A DNA stretch of 64,000 bases, taken from the NCBI RefSeq assembly GCF_038024065.1, contig NZ_CP150667.1, positions 2,673,501 to 2,737,500 of the forward strand, in the 5' to 3' direction. The translations under genes and the position numbers were made by a program. Below the pieces are notes generated by a model, which was not told the DNA's origin, ran no database searches, and saw only the letters and a program-made list of their open reading frames with translations. The stretch is from Polaribacter sejongensis. Lineage in GTDB: Bacteria > Bacteroidota > Bacteroidia > Flavobacteriales > Flavobacteriaceae. Every line of letters starts with the position of its first letter. Within the stretch, counting starts at the first letter, position 1. Shown here piece after piece: positions 17,965-27,057 of this stretch.

Positions 17965-19731
17965 ATGGGGAAAGTCAGAGGTGCCTTTATGCTTATATTT
18001 TGTTTCGTAACCACTTTTTTAGCTGCTCAAGAAGCTACCTTAACAGCAACTGTAAGCAAAAATAAATTGGCAGTAAACCAGCGTTTACGAATTGAGTTTA
18101 CCATTAATAAACAAGGTGGAGACAATTTTTCTCCTCCTAAGTTTACAAATTTTAAAGTAGTTGGTGGTCCAAGTCAATCTGTTAGTCAGTCTTGGGTAAA
18201 TGGAAAAACAAGTTTTTCACAATCTTACACGTACATTCTTCAACCAAATAAAAAGGGAGAATTAACTATTGGAGAAGCTAGTATTAAAATTTCTGGTAAA
18301 ACCATAAAATCTGAAGCTATAAAAATTATAGTTTTAGATGCTGTAGATATTCCTAAAAACCCAAATGACCCAAACTATATTGCACAACAAAACATTCATC
18401 TAGTAGCAGAAATATCTAAATCTAGACCTTATGTAGGAGAAGGTATTTATGTAGAATATAGATTGTATGTTAGCGAAAATGTTAGTGTGTATGATACTAA
18501 TGTTACAGAAGCTCCTCAATACAATGGTTTTTGGAACCAAGCCATTAAAATAAATAATTACCCTGTAAAAATGGGAAAATACAATGGTGAAGATTATAGG
18601 TACATTGTACTTCAGAAAGCATTATTAATACCTACAAAAACAGGGAATCTAACAATAGATCCAATGAAAATGGATATTGTTATAGGCGTTCCTACAGGTA
18701 GAGCCGATTTTTTTGGAAATGTAATTACAAGAAATGTTCAAAAAGAATTTGCATCTGCTAAAAAAATAATCAATCCTAGATATCTTCCTTTAGAAGGAAA
18801 ACCAACAAATTTTACTGGTGCCGTTGGTGATTTTAATTTTGATGTTACCTTAAGCAAAGAGGTTTTAAAAGCGAATGAAAGCTCTCAAATTAAGGTGGCT
18901 GTTTCTGGTAAGGGAAATTTAAAGTTGTTTGAATTACCAGAGGTAACAACTCCTGTTGAGTTAGAAAAATATCAACCAGAAAGAAAAGAAAAAGTTCAGG
19001 TAAATTCTAGTGGAATTTCTGGTGAAGTATCAGATTTATATACCGTAGTTCCGCAGTATAAAGGAAAATATAAAATACCGAATATTTCCTTCTCTTATTT
19101 TAATCCAAATGAACGAAAATACCATACAATTACAACAGATGATTTCTTTGTAGATGTCTTGGAAGGAAAAGAACTAAAACCTGCAATAGATACAAATGCT
19201 ACGCAAAAACAAGATGTGGTTTCTACAGGTAATAATTTTAGATACATACAAACAAAAAGTAATTTAGAACTTTTAGACACAGAAGATTTCTTTAAGTCTA
19301 ACCTATTTTACATTTTGTTATTGTTGCCGTTAATAACAATTCCTATTGGTGTTTTTATTGCTAAAAAAGCAGAAGAAAGAAGTAATGACCTTATTGGAAA
19401 TAAATTAAGAAAAGCAGAAAAATTAGCTAAAAAATATTTATCTGAAGCACAAAAACAACTGGGTAAGAAAGAAGCTTTTTACGAAGCCTTAGAAAGAGCA
19501 TTACACAACTACCTAAAAGCAAAATTAGGTATTGAAACAGCAGATATTAGTAAAGAAAAAATTACAGAAATTTTAGAAAATAAAAAGGTTGAACCAACAA
19601 CAATTATTCAATTTATAGAAGTTTTAAAACACTCTGATATGGCACGTTACTCACAGATAACAAATACAGAAATGGAAGCTGAATTTGAGCGTGCTAAACA
19701 AGTTATTGTTCAATTAGATAAACAATTATAA
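17965..19731 (+). CDS. batD: BatD, oxygen-tolerance family protein
   Basis: A protein of 588 residues (606 if TTG 17911 is used). I choose ATG 17965 because it begins directly before a conventional signal peptide (LIFCFVTTFLAAQ). A long extracytoplasmic region of repeated beta-sandwich domains (about 22-440) carries conserved pieces such as NFKVVGGPSQS and GKGNLKLFELP; one membrane helix lies at about 452-470, followed by a cytoplasmic helical domain. BatD is the large structural partner of BatA and BatB at the inner membrane. 59 bp separate it from batE. Confidence 0.85.
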   Translation: MGKVRGAFMLIFCFVTTFLAAQEATLTATVSKNKLAVNQRLRIEFTINKQGGDNFSPPKFTNFKVVGGPSQSVSQSWVNGKTSFSQSYTYILQPNKKGELTIGEASIKISGKTIKSEAIKIIVLDAVDIPKNPNDPNYIAQQNIHLVAEISKSRPYVGEGIYVEYRLYVSENVSVYDTNVTEAPQYNGFWNQAIKINNYPVKMGKYNGEDYRYIVLQKALLIPTKTGNLTIDPMKMDIVIGVPTGRADFFGNVITRNVQKEFASAKKIINPRYLPLEGKPTNFTGAVGDFNFDVTLSKEVLKANESSQIKVAVSGKGNLKLFELPEVTTPVELEKYQPERKEKVQVNSSGISGEVSDLYTVVPQYKGKYKIPNISFSYFNPNERKYHTITTDDFFVDVLEGKELKPAIDTNATQKQDVVSTGNNFRYIQTKSNLELLDTEDFFKSNLFYILLLLPLITIPIGVFIAKKAEERSNDLIGNKLRKAEKLAKKYLSEAQKQLGKKEAFYEALERALHNYLKAKLGIETADISKEKITEILENKKVEPTTIIQFIEVLKHSDMARYSQITNTEMEAEFERAKQVIVQLDKQL

Positions 19732-19790
19732 CCTATTTCCTGCAAGGCTTCAAAAACCCTGTAGGTATATTTCAATATAGACTATTTCGA

Positions 19791-20549
19791 ATGAAAAGAA
19801 TATTTTTTTTATTGTTGATAATTGCCAATTCGGTTACTGCACAAAATGTAGATAGCTTATTTGTTTCTGCAAATAACTTATATAAAGATGGTAAATTTAG
19901 CGAGGCAATTGAGTTCTACAAGCAAATAGAAACTAAAGAATTAGTATCATCAGAATTGTATTACAATTTAGGTAATTCTTATTATAAGCTTAACAAAGTT
20001 GGGCCAGCTATTTATTATTATGAAAAGGCGTTAATATTAGATCCTTTAAATGCTGATGTAAAAAACAATTTGGTTTTTGCAAAACGTTTAGCATTAGATA
20101 ATATAGAAGAATTGCCAAAAACTGTTTTACAAAAATTTAAAATAAATTACTTACAAAAGCTTTCTTACAACCAATGGGCAATAGTAGTTGTAGTATTTTC
20201 AATTTTAGGAAGCTTCTTGTTTTTACTCTTTTATTTTGCTGATGGACCTACTAAAAAAAGGTTCTATTTTACAACGAGTATTATTAGCTTTATACTTCTT
20301 ATTGCATCATTATTTATCACTTATAATCAATATAATTTTGCACTTAACAATAAAGAAGCTATCGTTTTTGCAGAAGAAACAGACGTTAGAAATGCACCTA
20401 CATTAAACTCCGAAGAAATATTTACGTTACATGAGGGAACTAAAATTATAGTTTTAGATGGTGTAGATGAATGGAAAAAAGTTAAGATTAATGATGGTAG
20501 ATTAGGCTGGATATACGCTGAAGACATTAAGTTATTAAACGATATTTAA
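19791..20549 (+). CDS. batE: BatE, TPR and SH3-like domain protein
   Basis: A 252-residue protein with a signal peptide (ending VTAQ at 18), two or three TPR repeats (about 20-105, YYNLGNSYYKLNKVGPAIYYY), two membrane helices (about 124-145 and 157-176) and a C-terminal bacterial SH3-like domain (about 190-252) with DVRNAPTLNS and GWIYAEDI. This arrangement is that of BatE, the last gene of the Bat operon. Cell-envelope location; the SH3-like part probably binds peptides or cell wall. Confidence 0.87.
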   Translation: MKRIFFLLLIIANSVTAQNVDSLFVSANNLYKDGKFSEAIEFYKQIETKELVSSELYYNLGNSYYKLNKVGPAIYYYEKALILDPLNADVKNNLVFAKRLALDNIEELPKTVLQKFKINYLQKLSYNQWAIVVVVFSILGSFLFLLFYFADGPTKKRFYFTTSIISFILLIASLFITYNQYNFALNNKEAIVFAEETDVRNAPTLNSEEIFTLHEGTKIIVLDGVDEWKKVKINDGRLGWIYAEDIKLLNDI

Positions 20550-20602
20550 TTTTTTTTTAACACTAAATACAAAAAGCTTTCTTAAATTCGCAAAAAAAAT
20601 AC

Positions 20603-20896
20603 TTGAAAGTTAAAGTAGCACTTTTCTTTATATTGATATTTTCCTCCCTATTAATTACGCCTACAGTAATTAGTTTAATTGACAGTACCCAAGACATTTC
20701 TGTCTTAATTAACATGAATGAGGAAGAAGAAAATCATGGGAAAAATACTTTAAAAGAAGTAAAAGTTATTCCTTATTCTGATGTTTCTATCTCTTTTAGA
20801 AAAAATCAGAAGATCAAAAATGTACGTTACAGATCTAAAAACTACATTTCTGAATACCCAAATATAGTGACTCCTCCACCTAAGTTTGTACTATAA
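20603..20896 (+). CDS. Small conserved membrane/secreted protein
   Basis: A 97-residue product starting at TTG 20603. The N-terminal 25 residues are a hydrophobic helix (VALFFILIFSSLLITPTVISL), followed by an acidic NEEEE patch and a short tail ending in PPPKFVL. I recall similar short proteins in flavobacteria but no function. It is near the end of the Bat locus but 54 bp after batE and may have its own promoter. Confidence 0.55.
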   Translation: MKVKVALFFILIFSSLLITPTVISLIDSTQDISVLINMNEEEENHGKNTLKEVKVIPYSDVSISFRKNQKIKNVRYRSKNYISEYPNIVTPPPKFVL

Positions 20897-20941
20897 CTTC
20901 CGTACAAAAAAACAAAATTTATAAAACTTAACAAATAGCTC

Positions 20942-20962
20942 TACTCTAAAAAGAATAGAGTA
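20942..20962. promoter_or_regulatory. Inverted repeat before the SulP transporter gene
   Basis: TACTCTA (20942-20948) and TAGAGTA (20956-20962) with a 7-base loop, 15 bp before the start codon of the transporter. It could be an mRNA structure or operator affecting translation or transcription. Confidence 0.35.
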
Positions 20963-20976
20963 AAAATATATTACAT

Positions 20977-22569
20977 ATGTTTAAAAATATTAAAAACGAC
21001 TTACCTGCAAGTATTGTAGTGTTTTTCGTAGCATTACCATTGTGTTTAGGTATTGCATTAGCTAGTGGTGCGCCCTTATTTTCTGGAGTAATTGCTGGTA
21101 TAGTTGGTGGTGTTGTTGTAGGAGGACTAAGTGGTTCTAAGCTTGGTGTTAGTGGACCTGCAGCAGGTTTAGCTGCTATTGTATTAACTGCCATTGCTAC
21201 TTTAGGTAGTTATGAAAACTTCTTAGTGGCTGTAGTTTTAGGTGGAATTATTCAAATAATTTTTGGCTTTTTAAAAGCAGGAGTTATTGGTTATTATTTT
21301 CCTTCATCAGTAATTAAAGGAATGTTAACAGGTATTGGAATTATCATCATATTAAAACAAATACCAAACTTTTTTGGTTATGATGAAGAATCTGCTTGGG
21401 ATCTAGAATTTTTTGAACTTGATGGTGGAAATACATTCTCTGAGCTTATTAAAATGTTTAGTAACATAAACCCAGGAGCTGCTTTAATAGGTTTTTTAAG
21501 TTTAGCAATTATACTTTTTTGGGACATCATTTTAAGTAAGAAAGCAAAAATATTTAAAGTTATACAAGGACCCTTTATTGCTGTTGTTGCAGGAATTATA
21601 TTTTATACGCTTACTTTAGGTGATGAAACACTTTCAATTGCTAGTAAACATATGGTAAGTGTACCAATTCCAGAAGATTTAAGTTCTTTTGTAGGGCAGT
21701 TTAGTTTCCCTAACTTTTCAGTTATTTTTCAACACGAAGTATGGATTGTAGCATTTACAATTGCTTTGGTTGCTAGTTTAGAAACGTTATTAAGTGTAGA
21801 GGCTTGTGATAAGTTAGATCCAGACAAAAATGTAACACCAACCAATAGAGAATTATTGGCACAAGGAACCGGTAACATTATTTCTGGTTTAATAGGTGGG
21901 TTACCTATTACACAAGTAATTGTAAGAAGTTCTGCAAATGTGCAATCTGGCGGAAAATCAAAATTATCTACCATTTTACACGGTATTTTATTATTGATAT
22001 CAGTAGTTTTAATTCCTACTTTATTAAATAAAATCCCATTAGCAGTTTTGGCTTCAATTCTATTAGTTGTAGGATACAAATTAGCAAAACCAGCTCTTTT
22101 TAAACAAATGTATAAATTAGGTTGGAAACAGTTTATTCCTTTTATAGTTACAGTTGTAGGTATTGTTTTTACAGATTTATTATCAGGAATTGCTTTAGGT
22201 CTTTTAGTAGGAATTGTTGTGATCTTATTAAAGAGTTACCAAAATTCTCACTTTCTTCACATTGAAGACAATAGTAATGGTAAACATAAGATAAAAATGA
22301 CCTTAGCAGAAGAAGTAACTTTCTTTAATAAAGGAGCTATTTTAAAAGAATTAGACAGCTTACCTGAAGATTCTTACTTAGAAATAGATCTTATTAAAAC
22401 AAGGTATTTAGATAATGATATTATAGAAATTCTTGAAGACTTTTTATACAAAGCAAAAGAAAGAAATATTGATATTAAACTTATATCTAAACGAGGAACT
22501 GTAGAAAACCCAGAAAGTTTTATCAATTTCTTTAAGGAAAATCCAAAGTCTAACATTAGTTTGAGTTAA
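20977..22569 (+). CDS. SulP-family anion transporter, probable bicarbonate transporter
   Basis: A 530-residue inner-membrane transporter. The SulP core (about residues 5-420) starts with the conserved DLPASIVVFFVALPLCLGIALASG, and GPAAGL near 63 contributes to the anion site; a cytoplasmic STAS domain follows (about 440-530). SulP proteins carry sulfate, bicarbonate or other anions in symport, often with sodium. Two carbonic anhydrase genes follow on the same strand, which points to bicarbonate; this is inference from context. Confidence 0.85.
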   Translation: MFKNIKNDLPASIVVFFVALPLCLGIALASGAPLFSGVIAGIVGGVVVGGLSGSKLGVSGPAAGLAAIVLTAIATLGSYENFLVAVVLGGIIQIIFGFLKAGVIGYYFPSSVIKGMLTGIGIIIILKQIPNFFGYDEESAWDLEFFELDGGNTFSELIKMFSNINPGAALIGFLSLAIILFWDIILSKKAKIFKVIQGPFIAVVAGIIFYTLTLGDETLSIASKHMVSVPIPEDLSSFVGQFSFPNFSVIFQHEVWIVAFTIALVASLETLLSVEACDKLDPDKNVTPTNRELLAQGTGNIISGLIGGLPITQVIVRSSANVQSGGKSKLSTILHGILLLISVVLIPTLLNKIPLAVLASILLVVGYKLAKPALFKQMYKLGWKQFIPFIVTVVGIVFTDLLSGIALGLLVGIVVILLKSYQNSHFLHIEDNSNGKHKIKMTLAEEVTFFNKGAILKELDSLPEDSYLEIDLIKTRYLDNDIIEILEDFLYKAKERNIDIKLISKRGTVENPESFINFFKENPKSNISLS

Positions 22570-22678
22570 AACTAAGACGACAAAAAGAATATAAAAACCA
22601 AATAGCATCTAAACTAAAAACACTACAAGTACTGTAAGGTAATAGATAACGATGCTAAATTTCAAAACAAATAATTAT

Positions 22679-22694
22679 TGAAACAAACGTTTCA
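22679..22694. promoter_or_regulatory. Perfect palindrome before the first carbonic anhydrase gene
   Basis: TGAAAC and GTTTCA separated by AAAC, 21 bp before the start codon. A candidate operator. Confidence 0.35.
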
Positions 22695-22715
22695 TTAATA
22701 CAAAACATAAAGAAC

Positions 22716-23345
22716 ATGAAAGCACATACTAAAGAAACACAAGCAACAATGACGCCTAAAAAAGCGTTAGATTTTTTAGCAGAAGGAAACCAAAGATTTC
22801 AAGATAACTTAAAGGCACATAGAAACTTATTAGAACAAGTAAATGATACAAGTACAGGTCAATTTCCTTTTGCTACAATTTTAAGTTGTATCGACTCTAG
22901 AGTTTCTGCAGAGTTAATTTTTGATCAAGGTTTAGGAGATATTTTTAGTATTAGAATTGCAGGTAACTTTGTAAACCAAGATATTTTAGGATCTATGGAG
23001 TTTGGTTGTAAACTAGCAGGCACAAAACTTGTTGTAGTTTTAGGACACACTAGTTGTGGTGCCATAAAAGGTGCTTGCGACAATGCAAAATTAGGAAACT
23101 TAACTGCAATGCTTAACAATATTAAACCAGCTGTAAACGCTGTTTTAGAACCAAAAGAAGCTAGCTCTAGAACCTCATCTAACTTAGATTTTGTAGATAA
23201 TGTTGCTGCTAGAAATGTAACACTTACTATTGAAAGAATTAGACGCGAGAGTGAAGTTTTAACAACAATGGAAGAAAATGGTGAAATTATGATTGTTGGA
23301 GCGATGTACAATATTAATGATGGATCTGTTAATTTTATCAATTAA
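22716..23345 (+). CDS. Beta-carbonic anhydrase, type 1
   Basis: A 209-residue enzyme that interconverts CO2 and bicarbonate. The zinc ligands of the beta class are present: C in LSCIDSR (near residue 55) and the pair in LGHTSCGA (H and C near 108-111), with the D-R catalytic dyad in IDSR. It belongs to the clade with the insertion-containing ASSRTSSN segment near 150. It follows the SulP gene by 146 bp and is followed by a strong terminator, so it may be expressed alone or with the transporter. Confidence 0.93.
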   Translation: MKAHTKETQATMTPKKALDFLAEGNQRFQDNLKAHRNLLEQVNDTSTGQFPFATILSCIDSRVSAELIFDQGLGDIFSIRIAGNFVNQDILGSMEFGCKLAGTKLVVVLGHTSCGAIKGACDNAKLGNLTAMLNNIKPAVNAVLEPKEASSRTSSNLDFVDNVAARNVTLTIERIRRESEVLTTMEENGEIMIVGAMYNINDGSVNFIN

Positions 23346-23354
23346 AAATAAAAC

Positions 23355-23395
23355 AACTTAATAAAAGAGGGAACACAAGCCTCTTTTATTAAGTT
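23355..23395 (+). terminator. Terminator between the two carbonic anhydrase genes
   Basis: AACTTAATAAAAGAGG (23355-23370) pairs perfectly with CCTCTTTTATTAAGTT (23380-23395) around a 9-base loop; the CTTTTATT part gives the U-rich side. Confidence 0.75.
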
Positions 23396-23495
23396 ATAAT
23401 AATTACCTTTCCATTATTAATGCACAACATAATCATATATAAATGTGCAATTAGAAAAAGTATAAACTAAAAAAATACTAACTAAAACTTTAATA

Positions 23496-24122
23496 ATGAA
23501 CTTAGAAACTGTATTTAAGAACAATGAAAATTGGGTTAAAGAAAAATTAGCTACAGATAAAAACTATTTTGAAGAATTAGGGAAAGGCCAAAAACCAGAG
23601 TTGCTATACATAGGTTGTTCAGACAGTAGAGCTACTGCAGAGGAACTAATGGGGGCAAAACCTGGAGAAGTTTTTGTGCATAGAAATATTGCGAATATGG
23701 TTATTAGTATCGACTTAAACGTAATGTCTGTAATTAACTATGCCGTAGATCATTTAAAAGTAAGTCATGTTATTGTTTGTGGCCATTATGGTTGTGGTGG
23801 CGTTAAAGCAGCTATGCAATCTGCAGATCTTGGTATTTTAAACCCTTGGTTACGTAATATTAGAGACGTATATAGAATTCATGCTACAGAGCTGAATACT
23901 ATTAAAAACGAAGAAAAAAAATACGAACGTTTGGTAGAATTAAACGTAAAAGAACAATGTGTAAACCTTATTAAAACAGCGGCTGTACAGAAAGCATATA
24001 GAGATCGTGGTTTAAAAGTACATGGTTGGGTTTTTGATGTACATACAGGTAAATTAATTGATCTAAAAATTGATTTTGAAAAGTACTTAGACGATATAAT
24101 GGAAATTTATCATTTAGATTAA
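23496..24122 (+). CDS. Beta-carbonic anhydrase, type 2
   Basis: A 208-residue beta-carbonic anhydrase, only distantly like its neighbour. Zinc ligands are in YIGCSDSRA (C near 39) and CGHYGCGG (H and C near 93-96); the C-terminal half has ERLVELNVKEQC and GWVFDVHTG, typical of the Can/CynT-like clade. Two beta enzymes of different clades beside one transporter suggest different expression conditions or locations. Ends at a terminator 7 bp after the stop. Confidence 0.93.
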   Translation: MNLETVFKNNENWVKEKLATDKNYFEELGKGQKPELLYIGCSDSRATAEELMGAKPGEVFVHRNIANMVISIDLNVMSVINYAVDHLKVSHVIVCGHYGCGGVKAAMQSADLGILNPWLRNIRDVYRIHATELNTIKNEEKKYERLVELNVKEQCVNLIKTAAVQKAYRDRGLKVHGWVFDVHTGKLIDLKIDFEKYLDDIMEIYHLD

Positions 24123-24128
24123 AAAATA

Positions 24129-24160
24129 AAACCCAAGGAAAATTCCTTGGGTTTCTTTTT
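24129..24160 (+). terminator. Terminator after the second carbonic anhydrase gene
   Basis: AAACCCAAGGAA and TTCCTTGGGTTT with a 2-base loop, followed by CTTTTT; it lies between convergent genes. Confidence 0.8.
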
Positions 24161-24181
24161 GCCATAAAGTTTATGCAATTT

Positions 24182-24685
24182 TTATAAAGCTTTATCTTGT
24201 TCTTCTTCCTTTATTATTGATGGAAAAATAGTAGGTGCAACCTTTTTTACTGGAGCATATAATATAGATTCTTGCAATGTTTCCTTTTCTATAAAAGGGA
24301 TTGTATCATTCATTTTACCAAAAAAAATAAAAACAACACTTAGTATCAATCCTATTTTTAAGGCGCCAAATACACCACCCAATATTTTATTTAAAATTCC
24401 TAAAGAAGCAAAATCTGCAATTTTAGTCAATGCTTTTCCTAGCAGTGCAATTACCAAAATAATTATAACAAAAGTAACAGCAAAAGCCGCTAAAGAGATA
24501 TATTCTGGATTCCAAGAAACATACTCTTTTAAAAAATCTGAAACAAAATAAGAGAAATGAATTGCACCGTACACACCACCAATAAGTCCTACCAAAGAAG
24601 CAACTTCAACAAATAAGCCTTTTAATAACCCTCTAACAAAACCAAAAAGTAATAAAGAAGCTATAACAATGTCAAAAATATTCAT
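24182..24685 (-). CDS. CvpA-family membrane protein
   Basis: A 167-residue inner-membrane protein with four hydrophobic helices (about 4-20, 26-45, 62-86 and 103-122) and the family motif FDIVIASLLLFGFVRGLLKG at the N-terminus. CvpA was named for colicin V production but is widespread; its core function is not firmly known. It is divergent from the next gene and convergent with the carbonic anhydrase gene. Confidence 0.85.
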   Translation of the reverse strand: MNIFDIVIASLLLFGFVRGLLKGLFVEVASLVGLIGGVYGAIHFSYFVSDFLKEYVSWNPEYISLAAFAVTFVIIILVIALLGKALTKIADFASLGILNKILGGVFGALKIGLILSVVFIFFGKMNDTIPFIEKETLQESILYAPVKKVAPTIFPSIIKEEEQDKAL

Positions 24686-24715
24686 GAAATTAATTTTATC
24701 AAACCTACATAATTT

Positions 24716-24748
24716 TTTGTCAATTTAAAAATGCCAGTTGTATCTTTA
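24716..24748 (+). promoter_or_regulatory. Candidate promoter for the 24769 gene
   Basis: TTTG at 24716-24719 and TATCTTTA at 24741-24748 (one mismatch to TAnnTTTG) are 21 bp apart, the usual Bacteroidota spacing, 20 bp before the start codon. Confidence 0.45.
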
Positions 24749-24768
24749 CAACTTATAAAAAAAGTAAG

Positions 24769-25119
24769 ATGCCAAAAACACTCACCTTAAAAGAAAAATG
24801 GGAATTGTTAGTTAGTAAATTAACCAACCAATTTGCAGATGGAGACGAATTAAATATGGATGGAATCATCTATTTAATTGGTGTACAAGAATTAGGACAA
24901 GGACAAAGAGAATTTAAAAAAGACGAAAAAGTAAACCTTATGCATATTGCCATATGTAAGCTTTTAGAGCCTTATGGTTATTACGAATTCGATTATTATG
25001 ATGATGATACTTGGCCACATTATAAAACTCTAACAGAGTTACCAAACTTAAAACCCGGAGAACAAACGGTGTTAATGAAAGAAGCTATTATTAACTATTT
25101 TGAGGCTTTAAATTATTAA
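24769..25119 (+). CDS. Conserved hypothetical protein, 116 residues
   Basis: A small acidic cytoplasmic protein without signal peptide or membrane helix. It begins MPKTLTLKEKWELL and has a run DGIIYLIGVQELGQGQ near 36-51 and an acidic-aromatic patch YEFDYYDDDTWPHY near 67-80. I recall orthologues only in flavobacteria and know no function. Stand-alone gene with its own promoter; the next gene starts after another promoter element. Confidence 0.7.
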   Translation: MPKTLTLKEKWELLVSKLTNQFADGDELNMDGIIYLIGVQELGQGQREFKKDEKVNLMHIAICKLLEPYGYYEFDYYDDDTWPHYKTLTELPNLKPGEQTVLMKEAIINYFEALNY

Positions 25120-25143
25120 TAAGACTTTAAAATAGAGAAATAG

Positions 25144-25151
25144 TACTTTTG
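25144..25151 (+). promoter_or_regulatory. Promoter -7 element for the thioredoxin-like pair
   Basis: TACTTTTG matches TAnnTTTG exactly and lies 50 bp before ATG 25202. Confidence 0.5.
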
Positions 25152-25201
25152 GTATGCTTCTTGAAAATATTTTAACAAGACCAAAAATCAACCTTAAAAA
25201 G

Positions 25202-26566
25202 ATGAAAAAAATACTCGTTCTTATATTCTTAATTTCTTCATTTGCACAAGCACAATATACTGTTAACGGAACCATGTCTCCTACAATAGATACAGATTGG
25301 GTAATTTTATACAAAATTGAAGGCGCATCACAAAAGTTTATACAAAACTCAAAAATTAAAATAGATTCTGTTGATATTCAAGGAAAAAAACAAGCAATCG
25401 GTAGCTTTAGTTTTACACTTCCAGAAAATACAAAAGTAGGTTCTTATAGAATAACGTATAGATTAGAAAATGCAGGATTTGTAGATTTTGTGTTTAATAA
25501 AGAAGATGTAAACTTTGGTTTTCACCCAGAATATGCAAACCAAACAGTCACTTTTACAACTTCTAAAGAAAACATGTTGTACAAGGATTATGTAGATAAT
25601 ATTTCTATAGCACAAGAAAAATTAGACTCTATACAAGTTGCCGTTTTACAAAACCAAGACTTAGACCTTAAGAATGAATACAAAGAAGCTTTAAAAACAG
25701 TAAATAATATTCAAAAAGGGTATTTAGAAGCTTCAAACGGAATGTATGTACAGCCTTTTATTAAAGCTTCAAAAAGAATTAATCTACCAGAAATCATAGA
25801 AACGCCAGAAAAGTATATGGCTACTATGATTGGTACTTTTTTTGACCCTATAGATTTTAAGAGCAAAACACTATTAAACTCTGCTTTTATTACCGATAAA
25901 ATTACAGATTATGTTTTTTACATTAATTACTCTCCAGATCCAGCAACACAACAAAAATTATTTAAACAGTCTGTAGACACTGTTCTTTCTAAAATTGAGA
26001 ACCTATCTTATAAAAAGGAAATCATTGAGTTTTTAATCAACCAATTTGAAACGGATACGAATCTTGAACTAATAGATTATTTGTTCGATAACTATTATTC
26101 TAAATTACCAACCAATCTACAAGACAAAGGGTTTATAGATGGAAAAGAAGCCTTATTTGCTGCAGAAATAGGCCGAATTGCACCAGATTTCTCATGGAAA
26201 GAAGGTGGTAAACAATTAACCCTTTCTAAATTAAATGAAGCAGAAAACTATTTATTGATTTTCTGGAGTACTACATGCTCACATTGTTTAACAGAAATAC
26301 CTCAAGTACATACCTTTTTAGCCAAAAACGATCAAGTAAAAGTAATTGCTTATTCTTTAGAAAGTGATAGTTTCGGTTGGAATAGTTTCAAGAAAACATT
26401 ACCAAATTGGCACCATGTTTTAGGTTTAAATAAATGGGAAAATAAAACTGCTAGAACTTATAATATTATTTCTACTCCTAGCTACTTTATTTTAGATGCT
26501 AACAAAAAAATCATCGCAAAACCGGAACATTTTAAAGATGTAAAACTATTTTTTGATAAGAAATAA
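25202..26566 (+). CDS. TlpA-like periplasmic thiol-disulfide protein
   Basis: A 454-residue exported protein. ATG 25202 starts a good signal peptide (KKILVLIFLISSFAQAQ); the longer in-frame start at 25154 would hide it. The N-terminal part (about 20-320) is a DUF4369-like/helical region and the last 130 residues are a thioredoxin-fold domain with the active site TTCSHC near 358-363 and the cis-proline segment ISTPSYFI. Probably a periplasmic disulfide reductase. Its stop overlaps the start of the next gene (TAATG), so the two are translationally coupled. Confidence 0.82.
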   Translation: MKKILVLIFLISSFAQAQYTVNGTMSPTIDTDWVILYKIEGASQKFIQNSKIKIDSVDIQGKKQAIGSFSFTLPENTKVGSYRITYRLENAGFVDFVFNKEDVNFGFHPEYANQTVTFTTSKENMLYKDYVDNISIAQEKLDSIQVAVLQNQDLDLKNEYKEALKTVNNIQKGYLEASNGMYVQPFIKASKRINLPEIIETPEKYMATMIGTFFDPIDFKSKTLLNSAFITDKITDYVFYINYSPDPATQQKLFKQSVDTVLSKIENLSYKKEIIEFLINQFETDTNLELIDYLFDNYYSKLPTNLQDKGFIDGKEALFAAEIGRIAPDFSWKEGGKQLTLSKLNEAENYLLIFWSTTCSHCLTEIPQVHTFLAKNDQVKVIAYSLESDSFGWNSFKKTLPNWHHVLGLNKWENKTARTYNIISTPSYFILDANKKIIAKPEHFKDVKLFFDKK

Positions 26567-27057
26567 TGTCAAAAAAACTACTTATTTTTTTAGTTTTCTT
26601 AATTCATTTTTCTGCTGTAAGTCAACAGTTTTTTAAAATTGATGATACTGCTCCAGAATTTAAGCTTTGGCTTACAGACGGCAGTAAATTAACAAATAAT
26701 GATACCAAAGGAAAAGTAGTTGTTTTAAAATTTTGGTTTACTTCTTGCATGCCTTGTCTAACAGACATCCCTAAATTAAATAACCTTGTAAAAGAATTTG
26801 AAAAAAGAGATGATATTCTATTTATTGCACCTGCTTTAGACCGAAAACCAGCTATAGAAAAATTATTAGAAGTACATCCTTTTCATTTTAAAATAGCATA
26901 TTCTGCTATGGATGTTAGTCAGAAATTTAATAAGCAACAAGTTTATCCATCTTATTTTATCATCAACAAAAAAGGAAAAATTGCATACATAGATAGCGGC
27001 AGTAAAATGCCAGAAACTAACGACTTAAAGAATGCAATTATTGAAGCATTAAAATAA
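26566..27057 (+). CDS. Small TlpA-like thioredoxin-fold protein
   Basis: A 163-residue protein with a signal peptide (ending AVSQQ near 20) and a single thioredoxin fold: active site TSCMPC near 60-65 and cis-proline in VYPSYFII near 128. It shares one base with the stop codon of the preceding TlpA-like gene, so the pair probably works together in periplasmic disulfide chemistry. Its stop codon abuts that of the convergent EamA gene with no gap. Confidence 0.85.
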   Translation: MSKKLLIFLVFLIHFSAVSQQFFKIDDTAPEFKLWLTDGSKLTNNDTKGKVVVLKFWFTSCMPCLTDIPKLNNLVKEFEKRDDILFIAPALDRKPAIEKLLEVHPFHFKIAYSAMDVSQKFNKQQVYPSYFIINKKGKIAYIDSGSKMPETNDLKNAIIEALK

